Shown: positions 1-10,221 of the stretch, piece after piece
Position numbering within the stretch: the stretch's first letter is position 1
How the letters are laid out: every line of letters starts with the position of its first letter
Origin: Ulota crispa
Taxonomy: Eukaryota; Streptophyta; Bryopsida; Orthotrichales; Orthotrichaceae
Direction of reading: 5' to 3'
DNA length: 64,000 nucleotides
NCBI GenBank assembly: GCA_963920765.1
Contig: OY987249.1
Coordinates: 18,076,483 to 18,140,482, forward strand
Notes under the pieces: generated by a model
What the model saw: the letters and a program-made list of their open reading frames with translations, nothing else
Told to the model about the DNA's origin: nothing
Databases searched by the model: none
Program-made: the position numbers and the translations under genes

Positions 1-142
1 CACCTCGTTGTAGTTGAATTTGTCCTTTCACCTTGCCCCTTGGCCCTTGGCCAATCACAAATGATCAAATCGACGGACAAACACACAAACACACAAACAC
101 AAAATACACCACCCAAAGTGGGCATTCTTTTATAAGGATAGA
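1..142 (-). mobile_element. Helitron 5' end (partial; body lies left of the window)
   Basis: Read on the minus strand, this segment starts TCTATCCTTATAAAAG at 142 and runs out of the window at 1. Positions 30-142 are repeated nearly unchanged at 4681-4793, where the same terminus precedes a Helitron helicase. TC followed by an AT-rich TATAAAAG-like stretch is the usual 5' start of Helitrons, which move by rolling-circle replication. The base before TC here is G rather than the expected A, so the junction is not a simple insertion into AT. No coding part of this copy is inside the window. Confidence 0.6.
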
Positions 143-197
143 CGAGTCTTGAGACCATTTTGCGGTAGCCGCAAAATGGGATCAAGACTCGTCTATC
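137..197. repeat. Nested imperfect hairpin overlapping a Helitron 5' end
   Basis: GATAGACGAGTCTTGA (137-152) is perfectly complementary to TCAAGACTCGTCTATC (182-197). Inside it, ATTTTGCGG (157-165) pairs with CCGCAAAAT (169-177) around a TAG loop. Only four bases on each side between the two stems fail to pair fully. The outer stem includes the first bases of the Helitron terminus. It could be a Helitron 3' hairpin abutting the next element's 5' end, or a tiny foldback insertion; I cannot decide between them. Confidence 0.75.
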
Positions 198-1020
198 ATG
201 GTGGTGTGAAATTCAAGTTGGGGGATTCAAATAGGAACTCCGTGAAATGGTCTCATATTGGACGCTTCTGTTTAAAACAGCTGCACCACGTGAAGGTAGC
301 AATCCATGTAGCCATTTTTGCTTTTTGCAAGGGATTTCAACCTTTGAGTACCGTCATTGTAAATAATTCTACCTAGGTCTTCTAATAAATCTCATGGTCA
401 AACTGTGCTCCAAATAGTCACCGCAAGAACTCCTTGTACACGACATTGGTCATTGTTTCACCGTCCTGACAATGTAGTGCCACATTTCCAACACTGATAA
501 CTCAAGACAATGCCACATACAATTGACCACGCTGTCGGGTTGAGAGGAGCGCGCCTTGAGAACACGCAGGGTGTCTTGCTGCGATCGTGCGTTGCCGACT
601 GAAAACGTTGTCAATCTTGATCTTCTCTTCAAATCTTCAGTCTTCAGTCTTTCGTTGGCCTATCCTGTGGCTGGCTCTAAGGGTATAAGGGTCAAGGTAG
701 GGATAAGAGCCCACTGGATACGGGACGGGTAGATTGGGACAGCAGACACAAGCTGCCGTCCGTATGACGGGATCCTAAAATCAAATTCACGATCTGCTGG
801 CCAAAACTCCAGATCGTGAGAACAGAGCAAGTCTCGACCATGTGGGTGATCAATCCCACTTCGTCATCACGACAATAAATGGGGTTAAGTTTGGTTTAAC
901 CCAAACTGCCCGCAACAAGGTTTACAAAACAGAATGGAAATGAATTGACAAACGAGCCTCCAAAACCGGCTAGGAATAACAAAGCCACATCCCACACATA
1001 CATAAAAAATAAACCCAAAA
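198..1020. other. No gene seen; single-copy-looking DNA
   Basis: No reading frame here resembles a known family and all frames are short. The section from about 640 to 960 is more GC-rich than its surroundings but shows no terminal repeats or splice-consistent coding. It may be internal Helitron or captured sequence between the two Helitron 5' ends. Confidence 0.5.
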
Positions 1021-1023
1021 CAT

Positions 1024-1109
1024 TCCTCTTCAAATCTTCATATCTTCAGATCTTCAAGTCTTCATGTCTTCAAGTCTTCATGTCTTCAAGTCTTCATGTC
1101 TTCATGTTT
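1024..1109. repeat. CTTCAAGT/CTTCATGT simple tandem repeat
   Basis: An 8-bp unit alternating between CTTCAAGT and CTTCATGT is repeated about ten times, giving a 16-bp higher-order period in the middle of the array. A shorter, degenerate stretch of the same motif lies at about 620-650. Confidence 0.9.
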
Positions 1110-1139
1110 TAATGAAAACAATGGGGAAAATCACAAATA

Positions 1140-2080
1140 ACAAGTCCTAGAAAAGGCAGCAACCTTCTATCTAATGCCACAGATGGCTCAAAGATTCAAA
1201 TGCTAAGTGTAATAACAATTTGAAAAGCTCTCCTAACCTTCTAACATCCCTCTAAATTTCAACTCAATCTAAGATACTGTCCAAAAGTTATGCGAGTTCA
1301 AAGTAGAGGCTCTTCTTCCTCTTTACAAACTAAACACTGCCTCTAAAAACCTCTATAACTTTTGTTCTATACATCACCCATAGAAATGTGATATCAATTT
1401 AGAAAGATGATATCACTGGCTTCAACCCATAAAATTTGCACTTCAAAACAAAACTTTGTCCGAAAGCTCTAGTCAATCAAAGTGTGGGTCTCAATTTTTT
1501 AGAGAGCACCCAAACCCGCAACTTCTACCCACTATAACTTCTTCAATAAAACTCCAAATGAAATGATTAAAGACAATTTGAAAAGCTATGACAACAAACT
1601 ATCACTCCTAAAATTTTGAAAAGAAAATCTCATACTGTCCAAAAGTTGTAGCTCTTCAAAATCTCGGCTTTCTCCTAACAAAAGGGCAGCCACCTCCAAA
1701 CCTTCACACTTCCATAACTTTCTCGTCCAAGCTTCAAACCTCAAGTTTAAAGACTTTCTAGAAAGCCAATAATAAGATAAACACTCTCTCCAAATCTTGT
1801 TGCAAAATGATATACAGATCATAAGTTATGGCTTGTCGAAGTCTCAGCCTTTCTTCATAGTTTGGCTTTTTGATTCCAAAATTCAAACACTCATAACTTT
1901 TGCATCACAACTCCAAATTAAACTTGCAAACTCATTTTGGAAAGGTAATCACACAAGGAACAACCTCCTCAAATTTCAATTCAAAATCACGTATACACAG
2001 AAAAAAATCTCCTCTCAAAGTTTCAGGATTTTTCCCTTTCTTCCCACCAACACTCATACACTAACTTCCAACAACTAAGG
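1140..2080. repeat. Degenerate tandem repeat, period about 181 bp, five units
   Basis: Three landmarks recur in register. The CAATTTGAAAAGCT-like block is near 1216, 1393, 1573, 1752 and 1932. The TGTCCAAAAGTT-like block is near 1267, 1452, 1636 and 1810. The ATAACTTTT-like block is near 1347, 1531, 1712 and 1891. Spacings are 174-185 bp. Units are strongly diverged and carry no open frame. It may be a satellite remnant or the internal repeat array of a larger element; the family is unknown to me. Confidence 0.7.
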
Positions 2081-2329
2081 GATTTTTCCTCCACAATTTC
2101 GACCCTATCTAAGGTAGGGAGGTGGGGCACATCAGCCCATGCTCCTCCTTATCCTAACCCCACCATAGATGCCAAAACCCTTTTCCTTTCACACCTTTCC
2201 CATTGACTTCTAAATCCTTAGTATTTTTATTCAAACAAAGGCAAAATATATGAGCCTTCCAAAATCTCTAGATAAACATATGAAAATGATTAAATTACAA
2301 AATAAACACCATCGTAAAATGGCCACGTG

Positions 2330-2640
2330 CTCTTGCGAGCATATAATAGCGTCAAACGCTTGTCTTCAGTTGCCAAGTCGTGGACTTGGTTGGCTGAAAA
2401 AGCGGTCGTCTCTGGCCGCCCGCCGGTCCGGGTTCGAATCCCATCGAACTCGTCGAGCGGTGATGGCGGCTCACGGCTTGGCAGCTAGTGAGGCAGGAAA
2501 TTGGCCCAGCCAACCCGCTACCTACCCCCCTGAGCTGTGCATGTGACAAGACGGCGCAGCGCATTGGAATCTATGGCCGCTGCGCTGTCACCAAACCGTG
2601 GTCCTCACCACGACCACCCCTTTTGCCTCAACTGTTGATT
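2330..2640 (+). mobile_element. tRNA-headed SINE-like element
   Basis: A GC-rich segment carries an RNA polymerase III type 2 promoter. A box-A-like TGGACTTGGTTGG lies at 2381-2393, and a perfect box B, GGTTCGAATCC, at 2431-2441. The roughly 50-bp spacing fits a Leu/Ser-type tRNA with a long variable arm. A stem like an anticodon arm, GCGGTC..GGCCGC, lies between the boxes. The arms of a true tRNA are incomplete, and unrelated sequence follows, including a hairpin with GCGCAGCG and CGCTGCGC arms at about 2555-2588. That is the head-plus-body structure of a SINE rather than a tRNA gene. No poly(A) tail or target duplication was resolved, so the ends are approximate. It sits just beyond the C-terminal end of the Helitron helicase. 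Confidence 0.55.
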
Positions 2641-4793
2641 TATTGAAATCAACACAAATATAAAGAAATAACAAGTATTTACATGATGGAGGAAAGTCCA
2701 TCAGGACAACGCGTGAATATGGGCTCTGGCAAATAAATGCCCACCGTTCCCATGGTCCTGCCTTGCGCCTTGTTGATTGTCATTACAAATGCAAGTTGTA
2801 TTGGAAATTTCCGCCGCAAAAGTGTAAACGGCCAGCGATGATCGGTGGACGATGTGATAATTCTCGAGATGTTCCATACGGTGCCCGCATGAATACCACC
2901 AACGATCTTTGCCACAATCAAAAGGCGTGCAAGACGTCAAACAATGAGTTGGGTCTCATTGCATAGGCCAGAACTTGCATCCAAGTTTTGCAATAATATA
3001 ACAGGTACTCCAATCTTCAAAGCCAGCTGATGTGGGGGCATTCCAGCCAAGGTGATCACGTTAAGAAACTCGCTTCCAATCCCCATGGCTCGATTGTCTC
3101 CCGCTGCAACTGTGTCTGCTGACAAAAAAACATGCTCTTCTCCGAGCATCGTCGCAGCAATCTCCGTGTTAATTTTGTTCACAATCGCGTTTTTTGTTGT
3201 TAAGATGGCCCGGCCATCCATATATCCGAGGTTTGCATATCGCATTGGAAGATTTGCAAACATAATGTCGATAAGGTTTTGAAGACTTGTGCAACGTGTA
3301 ATTCCAAGATATAGAGCAACCTCCATTCCAGCAGATGGTGCAGCGCCCACATGTGGCCGAGGGGCCTGATCCGCTTCAAGAACTGTAGCTTCAATACCAT
3401 CTCTGATACAAAGAATGCATTTTGCATATGGTCGAGAATCTGGGTCTGCACGCAATCGCATATTTTCTATTAGTGTTAGAATATGCACACGCCTCCAAAG
3501 CATTGACCGCTTGAAGGCCGCACCAACAATTGCCGAGCGCAATCCTCAAACCACAATAGGTGCACACTGCCGAATGTTGCCGCCAAATACAACCACTTTT
3601 TCACCAAAAGGAGAGTTGGACCGTTACAGTATGTCTCGCAAAGTTCAATCCACTGCTTTGGCGCAATGTCTGTGCTGGAATGGGGCCTCATCCCAAACAA
3701 TAAATTTAGCTGCACAAAGCACGTTGGCAATGTCAGATCTTGTTGAGATGCTATAGACGGAATCTCTATCAAAATCTATAGGGATCTTGAATACTGAATG
3801 CACCGTCCGCCCACCATCCAACAAAAGAGCTGCAATTCCAGAAGAAGCAACAGCAACAGCCACGTCACCTCCTCTCCGAACAGAAGCCAGTAAGATGCTG
3901 TACACAAATGTCTTGCCGGAGCCTCCTGGTCCATCAAGGAAAAAGACTTTGCCTTTGTCAAGGCGTACAGTGTCAAGAATTGATGTGACGGTCCTTTCTT
4001 GGTCGATGTTTAGGAGAGGTAAGCTTCTTTCCACTAGGATCTGCAGTGCAATCCTGTCGTAATTAAGCTTCGTTGCTAGGTACGCATTGGCGCGCTCTAC
4101 TCTTACAGGTGCGACCGCCAATGGCATTTGCGGAAAGTCTTGCAAGCTTTTATTTGCCAACGCTAATCTTGCATCCATAAGCAAAAGGGAATCATTATAC
4201 GCCTCTTCAACGGTCCTGCCCTCATTTCTTCTTTGATAACGCGTGTCATGGGACATTTCATCTTGATACCTCTCCCACAATACCTCCAGATGCAAATGGG
4301 AGCAAAACAATAATAGAATGACAAATAAATTTCTCAATCGCCTTGCATTTTGATCAACGCACGCCTCACACATGCATGCATCCCACTCCATGTTGTCTTG
4401 TAGCAAACCCAATGCACCGCATGCAGAATGAAAGGTTGGATATATAATGCCATCTATTGTCCGTACATTTTCAAATGACGTCGCTCTTAGTACGACGGTT
4501 AATATTAACATCATTTACCTCCTTAATGTTTGAATTTGAATTTCAAATCAATTTGCCTCTTCATCTCTCCTTCCCACCCCTTTGTACTTGAATTTCAATT
4601 CCAAGTTGGAAAAAGATCCAATAGGTTTCCACAAAGGATGCCCTTCCACACCCAACACCCAAGCCATTGTCTTTTCACATAGATTGCCCCTTGGCCCTTG
4701 GCCAATCACTAATTATCAAACCGATAGACAAACACACAAACACACAAATACAAAACACACTATGGAGAGTGGGCATTCTTTTATAAGGATAGA
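2640..4793 (-). mobile_element. Helitron, internally deleted and decayed
   Basis: The 5' terminus TCTATCCTTATAAAAG begins at 4793 on the minus strand and is preceded by A, as expected for insertion between A and T. About 280 bp downstream the Helitron helicase begins directly. The Rep/HUH endonuclease domain that should precede the helicase is absent, so the copy is internally deleted and cannot have been autonomous. The 3' end (a hairpin followed by CTRR) was not found; helicase coding stops near 2680 beside the SINE-like segment. The left boundary is therefore a minimum. A direct repeat of the 5' 113 bp lies at 30-142. Confidence 0.8.
2679..4514 (-). pseudogene. Helitron helicase (Pif1-like, SF1B), broken
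   Basis: Three open stretches in different frames together cover most of a Pif1-like Helitron helicase. At 4514-3645 they begin with the family signature ATSFENVRTIDG..YPTF. Next come Walker A GPGGSGKTF (residues 195-203 of that frame, about 3932), motif Ia VASSGIAALLL and motif II VWDEAP (about 3698). Part of the next block, KVVVFGGNIRQ, is readable near 3590. At 3542-2937 follow LTLIENMRL, ILTTKNAIVNKIN and GMPPHQLALKIGVPVILLQNLD. At 2921-2679 come FPIQLAFVMTINKAQGRT and LPEPIF. The usual last motif (YVALSR) is missing. The frame changes at least twice and has a TGA stop where the family has Arg. The helicase would have unwound DNA during rolling-circle transposition. It is clearly non-functional. 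Confidence 0.9.
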
Positions 4794-4807
4794 TATAGAA
4801 GATTAAA

Positions 4808-6148
4808 TTAACCCCTAAAATCCTTTTGTGTTTAGAGGCCCAAAAGTGCTTCAAAATACTAGTCCCCAAAGCAAGGTCAAAATCTTCATTGAAACTTACT
4901 TTCTAACAAATCCAACCATAGGATCCTTTGGTTGACTTGCACAAGTACATTGTCCCAAAATTTTAGAATGAATATCACCACCAATTGCAAGATCAATGTG
5001 CCTAAACTTCAAAATGTAGGCTTCTCTAGTCCTTCCAAAAGGTGAAGTTTTAATTTTCAAACTTTTTAGAGAAAAACACATATGTTGTATTTCTTGTGCA
5101 ATTTTTGCAATATGTTGGAAAATGGATTGAAAGCATACATAAACAAAATTAACCAAAAAGAATTTTGGATTCATTTTTACAAAAATTGTAAAGTGAAAGG
5201 TAATGATGAATGAAATATGTAACTAAATAATATGCTAATAAGTTTTGGAAAATTTTAAAAATTGTTAATTCCAATGGTGAGAATGCTCTAACAAACAATT
5301 AATGACTTTAATTTTCATTTTTATTTGAAAATTTTCAAAATTGAGAGTAAAAGATAAGGGAATTGATATGCATACCACACCTTCTTGACTATCCCACCAC
5401 ACCCCGGGGTAAATTTCAGATTTCTACCATCAAAAAGTTGAATTTGAGAATTTGGAATTCAAATTAGGACTCAGAGACTTGGATTTTGTTTAGAACCATA
5501 AAAAATGTTATAATTGAACAACACCCAATGAAAAAGCTTAACTTGAGGGGAAAGTATAACGTTTACTTTTGTTTATAAAAAAGATAAGCTTTTTCATTGG
5601 GTGTTGTTCAATTAAATTTTTTTTTTGTGATTCTAGACAAAATCATTGTCTTTGAGTTCAAATTTGAATTCCAAATTCTCAAATTCAACTTTTTGATGGT
5701 AGAAATCTAAAATTTACCCCAGGGTGTGGTGGGATAGTCAAGAAGGTGTGGTACGCATATCAATTCCCAAAAGATAACTTTATATGTTTTTTCTACCCTC
5801 TTCCTACCTTCATTGCCTGCAAAATAAAACTCATTTAACTCTTACCTCATTATTTGGATTTGAGTGATTCAATTTTTTTTGAGTAGGTATCAATCTGTAC
5901 AATTCTATAAAAATTAAAAATTAAAATTTAGAATGTATTTTTTGCTGCCCAGTTTGACATTGAAATTGAAAAAACCTTATAACTTTTGCATTACTTATCA
6001 AAATGACATGGAATAAAGCGTCACATGTAGATTATGATGAGTAGCATCCATCCTAAAAAATTCATGAAAAAATTCCAAATTATGAAGTCAATAAAGCCTG
6101 CCCAAGTTCTCACAAAGCCCAAAGTGGGCTTGGTCCTTGAGGGGTTAA
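4808..6148. mobile_element. piggyBac-like MITE, family A copy 1
   Basis: TTAA at both edges (4808-4811 and 6145-6148) flanks inverted ends, CCCCTAAAATCC on the left and GGNCCTTGAGGGG on the right. A second copy of the same family, without the internal insertion, is at 25776-26695. A minus-strand open frame at 5174-4896 is shared with that copy but matches no family I know. TTAA target duplications are diagnostic of the piggyBac superfamily. The element carries a Mutator-like foldback at 5358-5768, which explains its extra length. Confidence 0.85.
5358..5768. mobile_element. Mutator-like foldback MITE inside family A
   Basis: The ends GGGAATTGATATG and CATATCAATTCCC are complementary, and homology between the arms extends about 190 bp inward, so nearly the whole element folds back. 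It is flanked by a perfect 9-bp duplication, AAAAGATAA (5349-5357 and 5769-5777). The sister copy at 25776-26695 has a single AAAAGATAA at this point, which proves the insertion. A 9-bp duplication and long inverted ends are typical of Mutator-like elements. A related, older copy is at 36533-37289. Confidence 0.9.
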
Positions 6149-7230
6149 ACTACGAAACATGTGGATCACATGAGTGAAATAGTTCCCCTGTAAAACAACA
6201 CGAAGAGAGATTAATCACAATAATCATAGATATTAAGTGGTCTTGAGTTCTACCCAAAAAACTTGACCAAGTACTAACCATTGTACACCCAACTATGATG
6301 AGGGATCAATTAACCTTGTCATTGCATGCAGACATGAGAAACTCTCTTGCAAAAGAGCATGTGGATTCTTTATAAGGTCTATCTCCTAATAAAGATGTCA
6401 TGAATGAAATTTGCCATCTAAGCCAATGAAGCTTAAACAGTTGAATTACTACTCCCACCAAATGCTTCATCTATGCTAGTGTTTCAGACAGGAGTTAACC
6501 TTCTTCTTTGTCAATGGATACCATGGGCACAACGCGAGTCACTAAAGTTTACCATTAAAACAAAATTTATAGACATTTCAAGAGGTAACCTAACGAGGCA
6601 AAAACTTAAAAGAAAATGAATGTATCAATAATCAAGTAAGCTTATATTTACTTACCGTTTTGAGAAGACAGCTCCGGGGAGAGAATTCCCAGAAGGTATG
6701 GACCTGCACCATGATCTCCTCAGACCCACTGTCCAGGGGTGGGGTTTATTTGGGAAACTCAGTTGGCTGCATTGCCAGCATGAGTGCCAGTATTGGAGCA
6801 TGCTATGATTAAACATTCGACATTAGTCCCGAGATTAGCCCCGAGATTAGTCATGTGATTAGCCTGGTTCTACGTGTGATTGGCCAAGTGATGTGCACAA
6901 TTGCTTGGGACTTCAAAAAAGAGGAAAAATTTGGGTATTTCTATTGGTTGTTTACTCATTCAGTGTGTTTGGGGTTCCTCCTTTGCAGGGTCTGTCCTGG
7001 GTCGAGGCTAAACATGGCACTACTGTATTTTGGTGTAAAACCTTGGCTTTTCGTTGGTTACTATGCTGGGCATGGGATCGCATAGGAGAAGCTCCTGGAA
7101 CATGGAGAGGCCAGAAAAGTGCTTGGGGAATTAATTTAAAAATTTCAGGACAGAGTGATTTCCGCGATTTCTGGATTGGGGGGATTGTTGAATTTAATCA
7201 GGGAGGAGGGGAGGCATGCGCGCGTTATTA
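6149..7230. other. No gene seen
   Basis: Mixed-composition DNA between two TTAA elements. The longest frames (plus strand, about 6855-7234) overlap one another in two registers and resemble no protein family, so I read them as chance frames. No terminal repeats were found. Confidence 0.5.
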
Positions 7231-7883
7231 TTAACCTCTAAATGCCCAACGCACCCAATTTGGGTGTTTAGTAAAACTTTGAAGATGAATAACACCTTAT
7301 CAAATCACTATTTTTGGTCTTTTCTTTTGAATAAAAGTTTGTCTTGAGGTCTGTTTTCAACGTCAAAAATCTGATTTAACAAATGAATATTCATGGTTTT
7401 TCTTCTCAAGATTTTGTGAAAGGGTGTCCACTGCAATCTTGAGTTTTCTAGTGTTGGAAGATTTTGAAAATGAGTCTCAAATACACTAGAGCTTGGAGAA
7501 AAATTTGCATTAAAAATCCATTTAAAAAAATACAAGAGTAGATTTTGAAACCTATAAATTGACTAAAGTTAAACACGTAATGACCTTAAACCACATATTT
7601 TTTTGATGACCAATTTTATAAATTTGACATGTGAAATGAGGATTAGAAGACTTCAAGTCACTTTTGCAGTTTTAACACCCTCATGTTCAAACGTTCTAAT
7701 CTTTCAAACTATAAGTGATATTGCTATGTTTTCTTTTTCCATGTAGTCTCTAACATGTCAAGTTTAAATTTATACGGTTATAGTTTTAAAAAAATTAATG
7801 AGATTTTTGAAAAGGTTGGTTGATTGTTCACTTTCTAGAAATTGCCAAGAAGTTCAAAAAGGCATTTGGCATTTAGGGGTTAA
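7231..7883. mobile_element. piggyBac-like MITE, family B copy 1
   Basis: Bounded by TTAA (7231-7234 and 7880-7883), with ends CCTCTAAATGCCC and GGCATTTAGGGG. It is 653 bp long and related over its length to 53239-53888 and 53955-54606 (650 and 652 bp), with a more diverged relative at 31347-31935. It has no coding capacity. Confidence 0.88.
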
Positions 7884-7964
7884 GACACCCACCTACAGTA
7901 AACGGTAGGAGACATGGGAACTTGGAATAGAAATTGCTGATCATAGTCACAATCTTCTCTCTTA

Positions 7965-8567
7965 GGGCCGCTTTACACACTGCAACAAAACCATGGTTGA
8001 ATTTACAAAAAGTTGACAAGAATTGTGACCTAATCTACAATATACTGTAGATTAGGTCATAATTTTTGTCAACTTTTAGTAGATTTGACCATGGTTTTCT
8101 TGTAGTGACACTAAAGGTGGGAAGCCATGAAAAAAATCCCTCATTGGCCATGGCTTGTTTTTGAAAGGCTGTTCTCTAGAGGTAACAGCCGTCGATTGTA
8201 ATGTAAAGTGAGAAGGAGTCACAATATTGAGGTTTTTTTTTTTTTAACATGTTTGCTAAAAAAATACTAAAAAAATGCTAAAAAAATATATGATTGGTTG
8301 TAAGAATTTTGGCCAAATGGTCCCTAGAATTATAGTTAGGCCCACCTCCTTTGGTGGGCTTGACTACGATTATGGGGACCCAAAAATTGTGTGCTTTCTT
8401 TGCCACAAAGGACAAAAGTGTTGTCCACCTCATTTTTCTTCTTCTTGTTGTCTTTTGAAAAAAAAAATCCAATACAAAGCGGCATTGCTTGGTCCTCTCA
8501 ATTTCTATAGTTTTCATTGGCTAAATTTTGCTCTCTGTGAATTCTCACCTCTAGTGTAAAGGGGGTC
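7965..8567. mobile_element. Harbinger-like MITE, family F copy 1 (with CACTA insertion)
   Basis: The ends GGGCCGCTTTACAC and GTGTAAAGGGGGTC are inverted repeats, flanked by TTA (7962-7964 and 8568-8570). Relatives are at 22387-23064 and 23401-23783. TTA/TAA duplications suit PIF/Harbinger. The left end is interrupted by a 130-bp CACTA hairpin at 7978-8107. Confidence 0.8.
7978..8107. mobile_element. CACTA-type mini-hairpin (family E copy 2)
   Basis: Begins CACTGCAACAAAACCATGG and ends CCATGGTTTTCTTGTAGTG, a near-perfect hairpin. It is flanked by a 3-bp duplication, ACA (7975-7977 and 8108-8110). A CACTACAAGAAAA-like end with a 3-bp duplication is characteristic of CACTA (En/Spm) elements, common in plants. 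Removing it restores the left end of family F copy 1, so it is the later insertion. A second copy is at 13299-13420. Confidence 0.82.
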
Positions 8568-8570
8568 TTA

Positions 8571-8849
8571 ACTAAATCTTGCATTTAGGTTGTCTTACCC
8601 CACAAATTTTCCTCATGAATTCATTGTTTGATTACTTAGAGGCAAATGCAACTCTCTCTAAATACTAGGATTTCACATGGTTTACAACTTAGACAGTATT
8701 GGGTTTCTTCCACTACCTTGTTGTTGTTGCCAAGCCCTTTAAAAAAATTGCAGATACCTATTGATGAAAATAATTGTAGTACCAAAGTACTTACTTGATG
8801 TAAAATGTCAAAAAACTGATGTGGGGCAACTTAAATGCAATATTTACTG
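8571..8849. mobile_element. TA-flanked MITE, family L copy (degenerate)
   Basis: The left end ACTAAATCTTGCATTTAGG and right end AAATGCAATATTTACTG match the family L consensus CACCAAATAGTGCATTTAGG. TA lies at 8569-8570 and 8850-8851. The left TA is part of the TTA that closes family F copy 1, so the two elements lie end to end. About 279 bp, non-coding. Confidence 0.6.
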
Positions 8850-8932
8850 TAGTTAGTGTATGGCTAAAGCTCCTCCACCCACCTCTGTAATAGGCTTTTT
8901 GGACTGAACCATGAGCCTTTTTCCAATTTTCA

Positions 8933-9180
8933 TTAACCCCTAAGTGCCCCACAGGCGATAAATGGGGCGCTCAGTTTTTGAAAATGTCCACGTTTAACTC
9001 TTATCCTTTTTTTAATGGTAAAGTAAAAGGAATTGTACTTTTTCATGTACCTTTAGGCATGTGTCTACTACCACTCAAAAAAAATCAAGTTATTTGACTC
9101 TACTTAGGTAATACTTTTATTAGACTAAGTACACAAGGGTATGGATTTGAGTGAATATGGCCTGGATGCTCAGGGATTAA
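8933..9180. mobile_element. Short piggyBac-like MITE
   Basis: TTAA at 8933-8936 and 9177-9180 encloses 248 bp with ends CCCCTAAGTGCCC and GGATGCTCAGGGA. The right end resembles that of family I (GGACGCTTAGGGG). No reading frame is supported. Confidence 0.68.
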
Positions 9181-9285
9181 GAGGCAGCATGTGGTTTCTA
9201 AAAGACTTGAAATGGAACTAGCCCCAAAGTATGCCAAAGTAGGAGCACTTTTCCCTGGAGGAAGATTGCACATTTTAATGGGGTA

Positions 9286-10160
9286 GTACAGTACCCAAAA
9301 GAAAGAGTACATAATACCTTTATGGTATCCAAAGAAGTATGTATAACAAAGAATATAACTCATATTTCATTCTCACATTTTTAATATGCGATCCTCATGC
9401 AATCATAATCAAGCACATCAAATTTCAATTACTAGAATCCAAAATCCTATTTTTGGTAAATGGTTTTGTTTCAAAATCATGGTTTTACAAGAAAGTTGAT
9501 TAATAAATAGTGGTGATGAATTTTTGAAATTTGATTGCATGGATATGTAGGAGACATCCATACGCACATCTTCCTTTCAAACAAACATTTCCAAAAATAT
9601 TCAATTTTCCTTTTGTGAAGATTTTAATGTCAAAGTGATTATGACCAAATTTTGTGAAGTACATATTTCTTCATGGAAATTAGTTTTTGTTATTTGACTC
9701 ATACATTGGGATTAAGTTTGTACCTTTAAACATGATGATATGTCTTTTTTGCCAAAAACTAATTTCCATGAAGAAATATGTATTTCACTAAATTTGGTCA
9801 TAATCACTTTGACATTAAAATCTTCACAAAAGGAAAATTGAATATTTTTGGAAATGTTTGTTTGAGAGGAAGATGTGCGTATGGATGTCTCCTACATATC
9901 CATGCAATCAAATCTCAAAAATTCATCACCACTATTTATTAATCAACTTTCTTGTAAAACCATGATTTTGAAACAAAACCATTTACCAAAAATAGGATTT
10001 TGGATTCTAGTAATTGAAATTTGATATGCTTGATCAAGATTGCATGAGGATCGCATATTAAAAATGTGAGAATGAAATGTGAGTTATATTCTTTGTTATA
10101 CATACTTCTTTGGAAGCCATAAAAAGGTGTTATGTACTCTTTCTTTTGGGTACTTTGTAC
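9286..10160. mobile_element. Large foldback element, arms about 400 bp
   Basis: A left arm from TACAGTACCCAAAAG (near 9288) to about 9690 is matched in inverted orientation by about 9755-10160, ending CTTTTGGGTACTTTGTAC. The arms differ at only scattered positions, with a spacer of about 65 bp. The whole unit is non-coding and would form a very long hairpin. No convincing target duplication is visible, so the superfamily is unassigned. Confidence 0.8.
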
Positions 10161-10221
10161 AGTGGACAGACGGGTGGTATTTCTTTTTGCCCTAGAATTC
10201 CAATTTTACAAGCTGGAATTA

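Noticed and set aside
1140-2080. Long terminal repeat of a retrotransposon.
   Set aside because: No paired terminal repeat, primer-binding site or reverse-transcriptase-like frame anywhere in the window; the internal period of about 181 bp explains the pattern.
2370-2450. A tRNA gene (boxes A and B present).
   Set aside because: Acceptor and anticodon arms do not pair properly, and an unrelated body follows; a SINE-type head fits better.
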